Shown here: in pieces, positions 42,231-50,652 of the stretch | Position numbering within the stretch: the first letter of the stretch is position 1 | How the letters are laid out: each line of letters opens with the position of its first letter | Program-made: the position numbers and the translations under genes | DNA from: Cohnella cholangitidis | Lineage (GTDB): Bacteria; Bacillota; Bacilli; Paenibacillales; Paenibacillaceae | NCBI RefSeq assembly: GCF_014107495.1 | Contig: NZ_CP041969.1 | Location: 124,001-188,000 of the forward strand | Length of the DNA stretch: 64,000 bases | Direction: 5' to 3' | The notes under the pieces: model-generated | What the model was told of the DNA's origin: nothing | Seen by the model: the letters and a program-made list of their open reading frames with translations, nothing else | The model's database searches: none

Positions 42231-43064
42231 TTATGTCTCGATCTCCGTATCGTCCGAGTTGCCCCATTCGTCCCAAGAACCTTCATACGGGCGCACGTCG
42301 GAGTATCCGAGCAACCGCAGCACGAAATACGTATGCGCGCCGCGCTGATTCGACTGGCAATAAGGAACGATAGTGTGATTTCCGCTTACTCCGGCGGATT
42401 CGAAGTCGCGCTTCAAATCCGAATAGCTCTTAAAGCGGGTAACCCCCTTCTCGTCAACCGAGTCGAGCGCGTCTTTCCATTCCTTGTGTATCGCTCCGAT
42501 TAGATGACCGCCCTTCCGATTGGAGCGCTTGTCTTCTCCGGAAAATTCCTCTGTCGAACGAACATCCAATATAATCGCGCCTTGAAGACCGGTTTGAAGA
42601 TCGGTTTTGTAGATAGCGCCGCGTTCGTTCGAGACGACTTCTATTGAAGAGGGGCTGACGACGGGAGTATCGACAGAGGTCGGCTTACCTGCGGCGACCC
42701 ACGCCGCATACCCCCCGTTCAGCAACTTCACCCGATCCTTCAAACCGAACACTTCCAATACGTAGAATACCCGAGCCGCGGCAACTCCTGCCCCGTCATC
42801 GTATACGATAACGGTACTCTTTTCGCTAATTCCCCTAACTTCCAAACCCTTACGAAGGTCATTCGCGGAAACGAAGCCATAATGCTTATCGTCCTTCAAT
42901 TCCTTAACGTTAATAGCGATTGCGCCAGGAATATGCCCTTTCTCGTAACCGTTCCCTCTCGCGTCCAAGAAAACGACGTTCTGCGTGTCGAGATTTTGCT
43001 CCACCCAATCGATATCGGTAATTAAATGGCTGTTCGGATAGCCCTTATCGGTTGTCGTTGTCAC
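42231..43064 (-). CDS. Thiosulfate sulfurtransferase (double rhodanese)
   Basis: The 277-residue protein has two rhodanese domains. The first (residues about 17-130; VVFLDARGNGYEKGHIPGAI) lacks the active cysteine. The second (about 150-270; ILDVRSTEEFSGEDKRSNRK) carries it in the loop PYCQSNQRGAHTY. It starts at a GTG after AAGGAGG. It moves sulfane sulfur from thiosulfate or 3-mercaptopyruvate to an acceptor. The flavin monooxygenase gene lies 19 bases upstream on the same strand, suggesting a joint role in organosulfur use. Confidence 0.9.
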   Translation of the reverse strand: MTTTTDKGYPNSHLITDIDWVEQNLDTQNVVFLDARGNGYEKGHIPGAIAINVKELKDDKHYGFVSANDLRKGLEVRGISEKSTVIVYDDGAGVAAARVFYVLEVFGLKDRVKLLNGGYAAWVAAGKPTSVDTPVVSPSSIEVVSNERGAIYKTDLQTGLQGAIILDVRSTEEFSGEDKRSNRKGGHLIGAIHKEWKDALDSVDEKGVTRFKSYSDLKRDFESAGVSGNHTIVPYCQSNQRGAHTYFVLRLLGYSDVRPYEGSWDEWGNSDDTEIET

Positions 43065-43083
43065 ATCTATTCCTCCTTAACGT

Positions 43084-44397
43084 CTATTGAACGCTAGCCA
43101 GCCCCAGGTTTTCGCGTAGCGTATTTCCTTCGTACGATTCGGGAAACAGTCCTCTGCGTTGCAGCTCGGGAACGACCGTCTCCAAAAATTCATCCGCCGA
43201 CAATTGCGGCATAACGCTGAACCCATCCGCCGCGCCGCTCAAAAACCAATGTTCCATCAGGTCCGCGATTTGCGTCGGCGTACCCGCGATGCTCAGCTGC
43301 CCGCTTCCGATCCAGTGCTTCTCCAACAACTCCCTGATCGTCGGCTTTTTCTTTTCCACGATCTTCTTAATCATATGATTGAAAGTTTGATAGGCGTTTA
43401 CTTCGCTAGAATCGGGCAGTTCGGGAAACGGATCGTCCAACGAATATTGGGAGAAGTCGATACCGAGCAGATTGGAGATGGACATGACCGCCCGTTCGAT
43501 CGAGCCTAGCTTTCGCAGCTCTCTTGCTTTCCGTTCCGCCTCTTCTTGGGTTGCTCCTACGACGACGTGAAGACCCGGCAACACTTTGATGCTGTCCGGA
43601 GACCGCCCCGAAGCAGCGGTTCTCGTCTTAATGTCCTGGTAGAAGAGCTTAGCATCGTCTATCGAATTCTGAATCGTAAAGATGAGCTCCGCGTATTTAG
43701 CCGCCAAGCTTCTGCCCGAATCGGATGCGCCCGCCTGAACGAGCAACGGTCTGCCTTGAGGAGAACGCATCACGTTAAGCGCTCCGCGAACGGAGAAGTG
43801 CGTCCCCCGATGATGAATATCCCGTACCTTGCCCGGGTCCGCGTAGACGCCGGAGGCCTTATCCTGTACAAGCGCATCTCCGTCCCAACTATCCCACAGC
43901 TTGAGAGCGACTTCGGCGAACTCCGCGGCTCTCTCGTATCGCTCGGCGTGCGAAGGCAATGTTTCCAAACCGAAGTTATAAGCCGTACGTTCCACGCCGG
44001 TCGTTACCATGTTCCATCCCGCTCGTCCTCCGCTTATATGATCAAGCGACGCGAATAGCCTTGCCACGTTATACGGCTCGTTAAAGCTTGTGGATACGGT
44101 GGCGATCAGTCCGATTTTCTCTGTAACCGCGGCAATAGCGGATAGCAAAGTAAGCGGCTCGAACCCTAGGATCGGACCGTGCTGAACGGCTTTAGCCTCG
44201 ATTGAAAGACCATCGGCGATGAAGAGAGAATCGATCCGAGCGGCTTCCGCTCTCCGGGCAAGCCGTTGAAAGTACTTTACGTCATGGAATTCCTCGACGT
44301 TGGTGCTCGAATGGCGCCAAGCCCCTTTATGGGAGCCTCCATTCTGCACGAACAGATTCAGAATCATTCTACGGGCGTTGTCGCTCAACTTCTTCAC
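43084..44397 (-). CDS. LLM-class FMN-dependent monooxygenase (NtaA/SnaA/DszA type)
   Basis: The 437-residue TIM-barrel flavoprotein matches the NtaA/DszA group: LNLFVQNGGSHKGAWRHSST, EAARIDSLFIADGLSIEAKA, GRAGWNMVTTGVERTAYNFG and MRSPQGRPLLVQAGASDSGR. Such enzymes use FMNH2 from a separate reductase to oxidise organosulfur compounds or chelators. No reductase is nearby. The pairing with a thiosulfate sulfurtransferase suggests sulfur scavenging. The GTG start at 44397 sits close to GGAGAAG, and an ATG ten codons later is possible. Confidence 0.88.
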   Translation of the reverse strand: MKKLSDNARRMILNLFVQNGGSHKGAWRHSSTNVEEFHDVKYFQRLARRAEAARIDSLFIADGLSIEAKAVQHGPILGFEPLTLLSAIAAVTEKIGLIATVSTSFNEPYNVARLFASLDHISGGRAGWNMVTTGVERTAYNFGLETLPSHAERYERAAEFAEVALKLWDSWDGDALVQDKASGVYADPGKVRDIHHRGTHFSVRGALNVMRSPQGRPLLVQAGASDSGRSLAAKYAELIFTIQNSIDDAKLFYQDIKTRTAASGRSPDSIKVLPGLHVVVGATQEEAERKARELRKLGSIERAVMSISNLLGIDFSQYSLDDPFPELPDSSEVNAYQTFNHMIKKIVEKKKPTIRELLEKHWIGSGQLSIAGTPTQIADLMEHWFLSGAADGFSVMPQLSADEFLETVVPELQRRGLFPESYEGNTLRENLGLASVQ

Positions 44398-44596
44398 CTT
44401 CTCCGTAATGGAATGGAATCGTTTTTACTATTGTAATGATAGACGAGCCATTTTGTAAACTATTCTTAGTGAAATAGTCGGATTAAAATGAGTTTTCCGT
44501 CTATTCCCAATTCGTTGTCCATTGGCTAATGGTACAAGCAATCTAGGACGAGTTTACATATTCTGATTTCAGACGGAGGAAAAGGAGGTGGCGTGA

Positions 44597-44899
44597 TTGA
44601 AACTAGTTAAGATCTCCAGCTACGACAAACAAAAATCCTGCGGGTGCGACAAACACAAATCTTGCGACAAACACAAATCTCGCGACAAGCACAAATCTTG
44701 CGGCCATGACAAATCCAAATCCCAACACAAGAGCAAATCCTGCGGGCATGACAAATCCAAATCCCAACACAAAAGCAAATCCTGCGGCCATGACAACAAA
44801 TCCCGCAGCAAGCACCATGTGCTGTGCAAATGCTTCTATTGCGTGAAGAAGAGACAATCCCATCCTAGCGGACACTACCGCCCTCGTTCGTGGCTCTGA
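44597..44899 (+). CDS. Cys/His/Lys-rich repeat protein, 100 aa
   Basis: The protein starts at a TTG eight bases after AAGGAGG. Almost all of residues 10-80 is a low-complexity repeat of DKHKSC, CGHDKSKSQHKSKS and similar units, so Lys, His, Ser and Cys dominate. A final Cys-rich part (VLCKCFYCVKKRQ) follows. The composition resembles spore coat proteins of the CotG type, and the Cys/His content would also allow metal binding as in metallothioneins. Function is not known. It ends in a strong terminator. The gene opposite at 45016 may encode a partner surface protein. Confidence 0.6.
   Translation: MKLVKISSYDKQKSCGCDKHKSCDKHKSRDKHKSCGHDKSKSQHKSKSCGHDKSKSQHKSKSCGHDNKSRSKHHVLCKCFYCVKKRQSHPSGHYRPRSWL
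44648..44776 (+). repeat. Tandem DNA repeats in the Cys/His/Lys protein gene
   Basis: Three 18-base units (44648-44701, encoding DKHKSC/DKHKSR) are followed by two nearly identical 42-base units (44693-44734 and 44735-44776) and a partial third. The two 42-base units differ at only a few positions, so slippage and length variation are likely. Confidence 0.75.
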
Positions 44900-44915
44900 G
44901 TAAAAGTTAACGCGC

Positions 44916-44942
44916 AAAAGTCCGTACTTGGTACGGACTTTT
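44916..44942 (+). terminator. Intrinsic terminator
   Basis: A 12-bp perfect stem (AAAAGTCCGTAC / GTACGGACTTTT) has a three-base loop, 16 bases after the repeat-protein stop. Confidence 0.92.
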
Positions 44943-44983
44943 GTCATAGCCGAAACGACTCTCGAACAAGGATAATGAAAAGA

Positions 44984-45001
44984 CCAACCCGCGAAGGTTG
45001 G
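44984..45001 (-). terminator. Terminator for the gene at 45016
   Basis: CCAACC / GGTTGG has a CGCGAA loop, and the reverse strand continues TCTTTTC. It is short but located 15 bases after the stop. Confidence 0.55.
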
Positions 45002-45015
45002 CCTCGTTCGGCCGA

Positions 45016-45600
45016 TTACAACAGGCCGGACAGTCGAATGTTCAGCCTTGCCGCCACGCCCGCCGGATCGGCCGGAGAACGCGGTCCGGTAAAGTTGAAA
45101 GCGACGATAACGATGTCGTTGAATCCGCGGCGCAGGAAGCTTGTAATGTTGAAGTTGCGTCCGGGATTGAAAAATGCCGGAGTGTTCTGCGGAGCATCGT
45201 ATACGACGATACGGCCATTGATGAGAACTACCGCGTAGTTGTCGACGGACAAGAACAAATTCCCGCTAATGATCGCTCTTCTGGTCGATAAGGTGAATCG
45301 TCTCGAAACGACGGCGAATTGACTGCTTGGATCGCGAACGCTCCATACATAGTCGGCGTCATTGACTTGAACCCACGCAGGGTCGCGAGCGATCGGCAAC
45401 GCGTTAAACCACCTGTCGTCGGTTCCGATAGTCACGTTGCGTTGACTGATAACCGCCGTTCTTTTATGAAACCTTGCTACGCGGGATTTATAGATCGACA
45501 TGATTCTGCTTCTCGCCATCCCTTTGCTTCTCGCTAATTTGATGACTTTCTTAGGGATAGCAGCGCTTCTGCGAACGACCATTCCATCCTCTCCTATCAT
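45016..45600 (-). CDS. Galactose-binding-like surface protein, 194 aa
   Basis: The N-terminal 60 residues are basic (RSAAIPKKVIKLARSKGMAR). The rest is a beta sandwich of the galactose-binding-like type: DRWFNALPIARDPAWVQVND, FAVVSRRFTLSTRRAIISGN, LSVDNYAVVLINGRIVVYDA and FNDIVIVAFNFTGPRSPADP. There is no signal peptide, so it may be packed onto the spore surface. Start choice is uncertain: an ATG at 45582 sits too close to AGGAGAGG, and the ATG at 45600 lacks a clear site. It is convergent with the Lys-rich repeat gene. Confidence 0.65.
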   Translation of the reverse strand: MIGEDGMVVRRSAAIPKKVIKLARSKGMARSRIMSIYKSRVARFHKRTAVISQRNVTIGTDDRWFNALPIARDPAWVQVNDADYVWSVRDPSSQFAVVSRRFTLSTRRAIISGNLFLSVDNYAVVLINGRIVVYDAPQNTPAFFNPGRNFNITSFLRRGFNDIVIVAFNFTGPRSPADPAGVAARLNIRLSGLL

Positions 45601-45688
45601 GCATAAGTTAATCTTGCATAATAAGATATGTCCGAAACTAGAATCCGTAAGTGTACGAGCCTTGAGTCAAGTGCGTATTATTGCGAGT

Positions 45689-45703
45689 TAGTAATGATTA
45701 TCA
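45689..45703. promoter_or_regulatory. Fur-like box
   Basis: TAGTAAT-G-ATTATCA matches the Fur 7-1-7 consensus TGATAAT-N-ATTATCA at 12 of 14 positions. It lies 103 bases upstream of the CDF gene. Confidence 0.45.
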
Positions 45704-45774
45704 CTTCCGTTATCCATACATTGTTCATTTGCCTATTCCTCAACGGTGTGCAATTATTTATATTAAGTATAATA

Positions 45775-45789
45775 TTATAATTATTATAA
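45775..45789. promoter_or_regulatory. PerR box, perfect
   Basis: TTATAAT-T-ATTATAA is an exact match to the Bacillus PerR consensus. It starts two bases after a TATAAT (45768-45773) and ends 16 bases before the CDF start codon. Bound PerR would block this promoter. Confidence 0.75.
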
Positions 45790-45805
45790 TTAGGAGGGTT
45801 CAAAG

Positions 45806-46738
45806 ATGAACGCCGACTTCCATCACCTTGACCACGTCAAAGAGCAGAGCACGTCGAAGAAAACGCTTTGGATCACTTTAATTCTCACCTTGATTTTTAC
45901 CGTTATCGAAGTGATCGGCGGCGTGCTGTCCCAATCTCTGGCTTTGATCTCCGATTCGGCGCATATGATTTCCGACGTTCTCGCGTTAGGCCTTAGCATG
46001 TTCGCCATCTACATGGCCACGCGCAAACCGAACGAGCACTACACGTTCGGCTTCCTGCGTTTCGAGATCATCGCTTCTTTCCTTAACGGTCTTGCCCTTA
46101 TCGTCATTGCCGCATGGATCTTCGTGGAAGGCATCAAGAGAATGATCCATCCGCAGCAGGTCGATCTGACTATGATGCTCGCGATAGCGACGATCGGACT
46201 AATCGTGAACATTACGCTTACCCTCATTCTGTCCCGCAGCATGAAGGCTGAAAATAACTTAAACGTAAAGAGCGCGCTATGGCACTTCATCGGCGATTTG
46301 TTGAGCTCGATCGGCGTTATCGTATCCGCAATACTGATCCGCTTCACCGGTTGGCAAGTGCTGGACCCGCTCATTAGTATGGTGATCGGAGGAATTATTT
46401 GCGTCGGAGGTTACAAGATCATCCGAGAAGCTTATCTCATCCTAATGGAATCGGTACCGGAAAAGTTCGACTTAAACGAAATTCGCGCGGAGCTCGCCCT
46501 TATCGAAGGCGTAGAAGACGTTCACGAGATGCATCTGTGGGCCATATCGACGGAGCACTATTCGCTTACGGCGCATGTATTCGTCCGGGCGGATATTCAG
46601 CCCTTCTGCGTCATCCTGGCGGTGAACGAGATGCTTAAAAGCAAGTACGGCATCGGTCATTCCACGATACAGATCGAGCATGCGGCGATACACGACCACG
46701 GCGAGTACGGAAAGCGATTTTTATTGACTCATGGATAA
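45806..46738 (+). CDS. Cation diffusion facilitator, CzcD-type
   Basis: The 310-residue protein has six helices and a C-terminal cytoplasmic domain. Helix 2 carries SDSAHMISD (His-x3-Asp) and helix 5 has HFIGDLLSSIGV (His-x3-Asp). The HD-HD site is characteristic of zinc-selective members, unlike the all-aspartate sites of iron or manganese members. It exports zinc using the proton gradient. The perfect PerR box and the Fur-like box upstream suggest control by peroxide or iron state, which is unusual for a zinc exporter. AGGAGGG precedes the start. Confidence 0.9.
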   Translation: MNADFHHLDHVKEQSTSKKTLWITLILTLIFTVIEVIGGVLSQSLALISDSAHMISDVLALGLSMFAIYMATRKPNEHYTFGFLRFEIIASFLNGLALIVIAAWIFVEGIKRMIHPQQVDLTMMLAIATIGLIVNITLTLILSRSMKAENNLNVKSALWHFIGDLLSSIGVIVSAILIRFTGWQVLDPLISMVIGGIICVGGYKIIREAYLILMESVPEKFDLNEIRAELALIEGVEDVHEMHLWAISTEHYSLTAHVFVRADIQPFCVILAVNEMLKSKYGIGHSTIQIEHAAIHDHGEYGKRFLLTHG

Positions 46739-46742
46739 CGAA

Positions 46743-46765
46743 AAGGGGACCCCAGCGGGTCCCCT
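46743..46765. terminator. Bidirectional terminator
   Basis: AAGGGGACCC / GGGTCCCCT has a CAGC-type loop and sits between the convergent CDF and ABC permease genes. The left side carries AAAA and the right side CTTT. Confidence 0.85.
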
Positions 46766-46816
46766 CTTTGGAATGGGCCAATTGAAATTATCGCGCGATC
46801 TGCTGCTGGACTGCCG

Positions 46817-47881
46817 TCAACTATGACGATAATCGGATTTACGGTACTTTTTCAAGGCTAACGCGTTTAGTACGATGAAGATAGCCGCAAATAACGCCAG
46901 AACGATCAAATCGCCAATGATCTCGCCAAAGCCCACCCCGCGGTACATGACTCCTTTTAACGCATCGGCCGCATAATAAAGCGGCATGATCCGGCTAACG
47001 GCCTGCAACCAATCCGCCATTCCGTCCATCGGCACGATTCCCGCGAAGAAGATCTGCGGAACGACGACGACGGGAATAAATTGCACCATCTGAAACTCGG
47101 AAGCCGCGAAGGTCGACAGCAATATTCCTAACGATAACGCGACCAAAGCGAGCATAAAATTAATAAGCAGTACATTCCAGATGGAACCGACAAGGGAAAT
47201 ATCCAATACGTTCACGGCAAACAAGACGACGATGACCGTCTGGATTACGGCGAATATCCCGTATCCGGCCAAATATCCGCTAATCAATTCTCCCCGGCGG
47301 ATTGGAGTGGACATTAACCTCTCCAGCGTGCCGGTCGTTCTTTCGCGCAGCAACCCGATACCGGAGATCAGGAAGACGAAGAAAAACACGAAGAACCCGA
47401 CAAGAACGGGACTGAGAACGTCGAAAAAAGTGGTCTCGCTGTCGCCGTACACATAACTTGTCTCTAAGGTGACGAGTTGGCTGCTCATTGATGGCAATGC
47501 GGCATGAATGGCTACGCCGGCGATTGCTTGGTTTACTTGCATCTGCAGAGCCTTCGCTCTGGACGGATCGCTATTTACAAGCAGCAAAGTTAGCTTGCCT
47601 TCCGAGGATCGCAGAACGCCGTCCAACTCATTCTTCTCGATCGTATCATTCTCATCGCTTTGAACTTCCACAAGCTTTATTTTTACTTGCTCCAGAGCTT
47701 GGGACAGAGGCCGTTCGACGTTGATTATACCCAGCTTAGGTTCAACTCCGCCTACATTCCCGTTAAAGACGAAATGCATTAGAGTCAGGATGAGTAACGG
47801 AGCAACGAACAATAAGGCTAACGTGCGTTTATCCCGCGCCATTTGCTGCATAATCCGCTTTATTAACGCGCCCGTTCTCAT
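46817..47881 (-). CDS. ABC-2 type transporter permease
   Basis: The 354-residue protein has one N-terminal helix, a large extracytoplasmic loop (residues about 45-150) and five C-terminal helices with RERTTGTLERLMSTPIRRGE, the conserved ABC-2 amphipathic segment. It is the membrane subunit for the ATPase encoded four bases upstream (overlap 47878-47881). Substrate: unknown, possibly drug, lipid or antibiotic. Confidence 0.88.
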   Translation of the reverse strand: MRTGALIKRIMQQMARDKRTLALLFVAPLLILTLMHFVFNGNVGGVEPKLGIINVERPLSQALEQVKIKLVEVQSDENDTIEKNELDGVLRSSEGKLTLLLVNSDPSRAKALQMQVNQAIAGVAIHAALPSMSSQLVTLETSYVYGDSETTFFDVLSPVLVGFFVFFFVFLISGIGLLRERTTGTLERLMSTPIRRGELISGYLAGYGIFAVIQTVIVVLFAVNVLDISLVGSIWNVLLINFMLALVALSLGILLSTFAASEFQMVQFIPVVVVPQIFFAGIVPMDGMADWLQAVSRIMPLYYAADALKGVMYRGVGFGEIIGDLIVLALFAAIFIVLNALALKKYRKSDYRHS

Positions 47882-48603
47882 TGCCGTTTCCCCCCGGCGC
47901 TCAAAAATACTTCCTCAAGGCTGATTACGCCGTATTGCGCCATTAACTCTCCGGGCGAACCGGTTGTTAAAATCCGTCCTTCTCTAACCATCACGAGACA
48001 ATCGCATCTTCCGGCCTCGTCCATGACGTGGGTTGTTACGATTATCGTTTTGCCTTCGGCGTTCTTCAGTCGCAATAACTCGTTCCAGATAGATAACCGC
48101 AGCTCGGGATCGATGCCGACGGTCGGCTCGTCGAGAATAAGCACTTGAGGATTCTGGATGAGGGCAATGGCGAGCGACAAGCGACGTTTCATTCCGCCCG
48201 AGTAAGCGGACACCTTTTTGTTCAACTCTCCGGATAAGTGCACCAAGTTGGCGGTATAGGCTATTCGCTCCTTCTGCTCCGTTCTGCCAAGCTTGAACAT
48301 GGAAGCGAAAAACTTCAAGTTCTCCTCCCCCGTTAACTCCGCGTAGAGGGCGTCGGATTGGGCCATATAGCCCACTTCCTGCAACAGTTTAAGGTTGGGC
48401 ATTCTCTGCGCCAATACTTGCACCGAGCCTGAATCCGGGATGTCCATGCCGACCATCATTTTGACCAGAGTCGTCTTCCCGGCTCCGGAAGGACCGATTA
48501 AGCCATAAATTTGTCCCCTTCGGATAGTCAGTTCGATACGGTCCAGCACGATTTTTTTCCCGTAGCTTTTGCTTACGTTTTGCAGGAGTACGGAGTTTTC
48601 CAT
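47878..48603 (-). CDS. ABC transporter ATP-binding protein
   Basis: The 241-residue ATPase has Walker A GPSGAGKTTLVKMMVG, signature YSGGMKRRLSLAIALIQNPQ, Walker B VLILDEPTVGID and an H-loop in IIVTTHVMDEAG. It is the energy subunit for the ABC-2 permease that overlaps its 3' end by four bases. The pair resembles antibiotic or sodium efflux transporters (ABC-2 family). No regulator gene is next to it. Confidence 0.92.
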   Translation of the reverse strand: MENSVLLQNVSKSYGKKIVLDRIELTIRRGQIYGLIGPSGAGKTTLVKMMVGMDIPDSGSVQVLAQRMPNLKLLQEVGYMAQSDALYAELTGEENLKFFASMFKLGRTEQKERIAYTANLVHLSGELNKKVSAYSGGMKRRLSLAIALIQNPQVLILDEPTVGIDPELRLSIWNELLRLKNAEGKTIIVTTHVMDEAGRCDCLVMVREGRILTTGSPGELMAQYGVISLEEVFLSAGGKRQ

Positions 48604-48694
48604 GGCTTGGCCTCCATTCCTCGCGGAAAAAGCGAGTGATTACTCTCATAGTAGTAAAAGGGCGACTTTAACGTCAATCGAATATTCGCTAATA

Positions 48695-48945
48695 CAAAAG
48701 GGGGTGTCCCCAAAGTCATTTCAAAATGACTTAGGGCACTCGGGGCATGTATCTCCTTCCGGTGTCTGTTGCCATTGTGAAATTTTGAATGGGTAAGCTC
48801 GCAGCGAGGAAATTTCACAATGGCAAAGGCCAACGCTCCGCTCCTACAGGAGATACATGCCCCTTCTTTTCCTCAAAACAGCTACAGTGGACCAAAATCG
48901 CGAAATGGCGACACTGGGACATCTTCCCCAGTATCGCCATTCTTC
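48695..48945. repeat. Cluster of nested inverted repeats
   Basis: Three hairpins follow each other. First, AAGTCATTT (48713-48721) and AAAATGACTT (48723-48732) with flanking GGGGTGTCCC/GGGCACTC wobble pairing. Second, a long structure made of GGGGCATGTATCTCC (48742-48756) with GGAGATACATGCCCC (48849-48863), and inside it the perfect 17-base pair TTGCCATTGTGAAATTT (48769-48785) / AAATTTCACAATGGCAA (48810-48826). Third, AATGGCGACACTGGG (48904-48918) with CCCAGTATCGCCATT (48927-48941), one mismatch. There is no open reading frame of interest. It may be a non-autonomous mobile element, a decayed transposon end, or a structured RNA. Confidence 0.7.
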
Positions 48946-49027
48946 ATTTTCACGTCGTTTTTTGGTTATGCGAGCGATCTCTTAAGTGTGCTTACTTTAG
49001 AGTCGGCCCCCTTCATGAATGAATCCT

Positions 49028-49720
49028 TTACATCGTCCCGCCGCCGCGACGCACGTTGGCCGGAATTTTCTCAGGGCCTTCATTGATATACTCGTAAATG
49101 AAAGTACCGGCCTGCTGCTCGTCGTAGGTCGCTAACTCTAATGTTTTGGTCCAGGCATTCAAGATGATTTCCTTGCCTTCCGGTATGTCCGCGCTTGGTA
49201 CCGCAAGTACGCCCGCTCCCGCTTTGGTGAAGTGGGACAAATATTCGACCGCGTCCTTAATAGCCGAACTTGCGTCCGGACGATAGTAAATCAGGATATC
49301 TCCGTGCTCTAGATTATGAACGAGCTCTTCCATGGAAGGCTTGTCCTCGTAGAAACCGAATTTCAGGTCGTGAGGGCTGTGCGTTCCGGACGTCGGAAAC
49401 TTCATCTCGTACTGAACGGGCATCTCCGTGTGACCGGCTCCGTAGTCGCGATCATTCCGGACTTCGATCCGAGCCTTATAGTTAAGCGTCTCCAAGTCGT
49501 ATTTGCCTGCCGCGTTCAATAACAAGGAGATCAAGACGAGCACGATCGCAACCCCTAACATGGAATGGGCGGCAACGCGCATTTTTTTGACCTTTTGTTT
49601 GATTTCGGCTTTCTGCCCTTTCTTCAATTGACTCGTGTTCTGTTTGTTCCATTTGGAAACTACCCCGTATCCGACAAGAGCTCCGCACAACAATATTGCG
49701 CCAACAATGCCTACGATCAT
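49028..49720 (-). CDS. DUF3105 membrane-anchored protein
   Basis: The 230-residue protein has an N-terminal helix (residues 2-18), a basic segment, a second helix (about 50-72) and an extracytoplasmic DUF3105 domain. The family's histidines are present in FPTSGTHSPHDLKFGFYEDK and VHNLEHGDILIYYRP. Its function is unknown. It is encoded downstream of the BlaI/M56 pair with a gap of 72 bases and may belong to the same regulon. Confidence 0.83.
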   Translation of the reverse strand: MIVGIVGAILLCGALVGYGVVSKWNKQNTSQLKKGQKAEIKQKVKKMRVAAHSMLGVAIVLVLISLLLNAAGKYDLETLNYKARIEVRNDRDYGAGHTEMPVQYEMKFPTSGTHSPHDLKFGFYEDKPSMEELVHNLEHGDILIYYRPDASSAIKDAVEYLSHFTKAGAGVLAVPSADIPEGKEIILNAWTKTLELATYDEQQAGTFIYEYINEGPEKIPANVRRGGGTM

Positions 49721-49791
49721 TAAAGCAACTCTCCTCTAGCTGTTAGTATACCGCCAACACTACGCTCTGTAGTTTAAGAAAACGAAAAAAA

Positions 49792-50652
49792 TTACATTCC
49801 CGCAACGATCATCAACATCAAAACAAGCATCAACATATAGACGGACGTCACCATAGAAACCGCGTCCAGCTTGACCGGAAGGGAACGCTCAGCGTTCACG
49901 AGCTGTTTCAGCCTGTAATTGATCGATCCATCGGCGAATTGGACGATTACAGGGGCCGAGCTCGACTTAAACCCTCTTCTGATCAGCTTAAGCATGGCGC
50001 TTCCCAAGCCTAACTCGGAGCCCGACCTATCGATCGCATACTCGTCGGCCGCAAGCTCGCTAATGATTTTATAGTTTTGATAAGACCAATGAGCGATCGG
50101 AATAAACCATAGCGCTTGCGAGATGAATTGCAGAACCAATATTTTGATCCCGTCCCGGTTGATCTGATGAAACGTCTCATGCTCGATGACCGCTCGCAGC
50201 TCATTCTCGTCCAGCATCTCCAGCAGAGCGTCCGAGATTACGATTCGCGGATTTCTGAATCCAACCGTGAATGCTAGCATCCGGTCGTTGTTCACGACAA
50301 CAAGTTCGGAAGGATTCCTATTCAGCCGGCCAAGCAACTTCCGCGTTAGCTGCGGGTTCTCCAAGGCAAACAACCGATTCCTGAACTTACGAACGAGAAA
50401 GAATTGCCGCACCGCGGTGACGAGTACGATTAATATCGTATATACGATCAAGGCATTCAGGACGAAAGTAATCAAATGGTACGGAAAAGTATTCGGTTTG
50501 AACAATCCGATGCAGACATCGAACACGTTCTTATGCAAGCTGACCCCCCATAACAAATGGGCAACGTACAAGGCCATCTGGCTAAACACGATAAAGGCGG
50601 TTAACAAGCTGACGCCTAGGACGAAGGAGGACTGTTTTCTCCGTTGCTTCAT
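49792..50652 (-). CDS. M56-family membrane metallopeptidase (BlaR1-like)
   Basis: The 286-residue protein has three N-terminal helices, the zinc motif HETFHQINRDGIKI (His-Glu-x-x-His), and a final helix. It lacks the penicillin sensor domain of BlaR1, so it is the short M56 form. Such proteins are thought to cleave the BlaI-type repressor on receiving a signal. It overlaps the repressor gene by four bases. Confidence 0.88.
   Translation of the reverse strand: MKQRRKQSSFVLGVSLLTAFIVFSQMALYVAHLLWGVSLHKNVFDVCIGLFKPNTFPYHLITFVLNALIVYTILIVLVTAVRQFFLVRKFRNRLFALENPQLTRKLLGRLNRNPSELVVVNNDRMLAFTVGFRNPRIVISDALLEMLDENELRAVIEHETFHQINRDGIKILVLQFISQALWFIPIAHWSYQNYKIISELAADEYAIDRSGSELGLGSAMLKLIRRGFKSSSAPVIVQFADGSINYRLKQLVNAERSLPVKLDAVSMVTSVYMLMLVLMLMIVAGM

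Noticed and set aside
44648..44776. The regular repeats considered as a CRISPR array
   Set aside because: The units are contiguous with no unique spacers and are in frame with a coding region.
44603..44947. Reverse-strand repeat protein opposite the Lys-rich gene
   Set aside because: Its FVFVARFVLVA-like repeats only mirror the tandem DNA repeats; it would begin inside a terminator and has no ribosome binding site.
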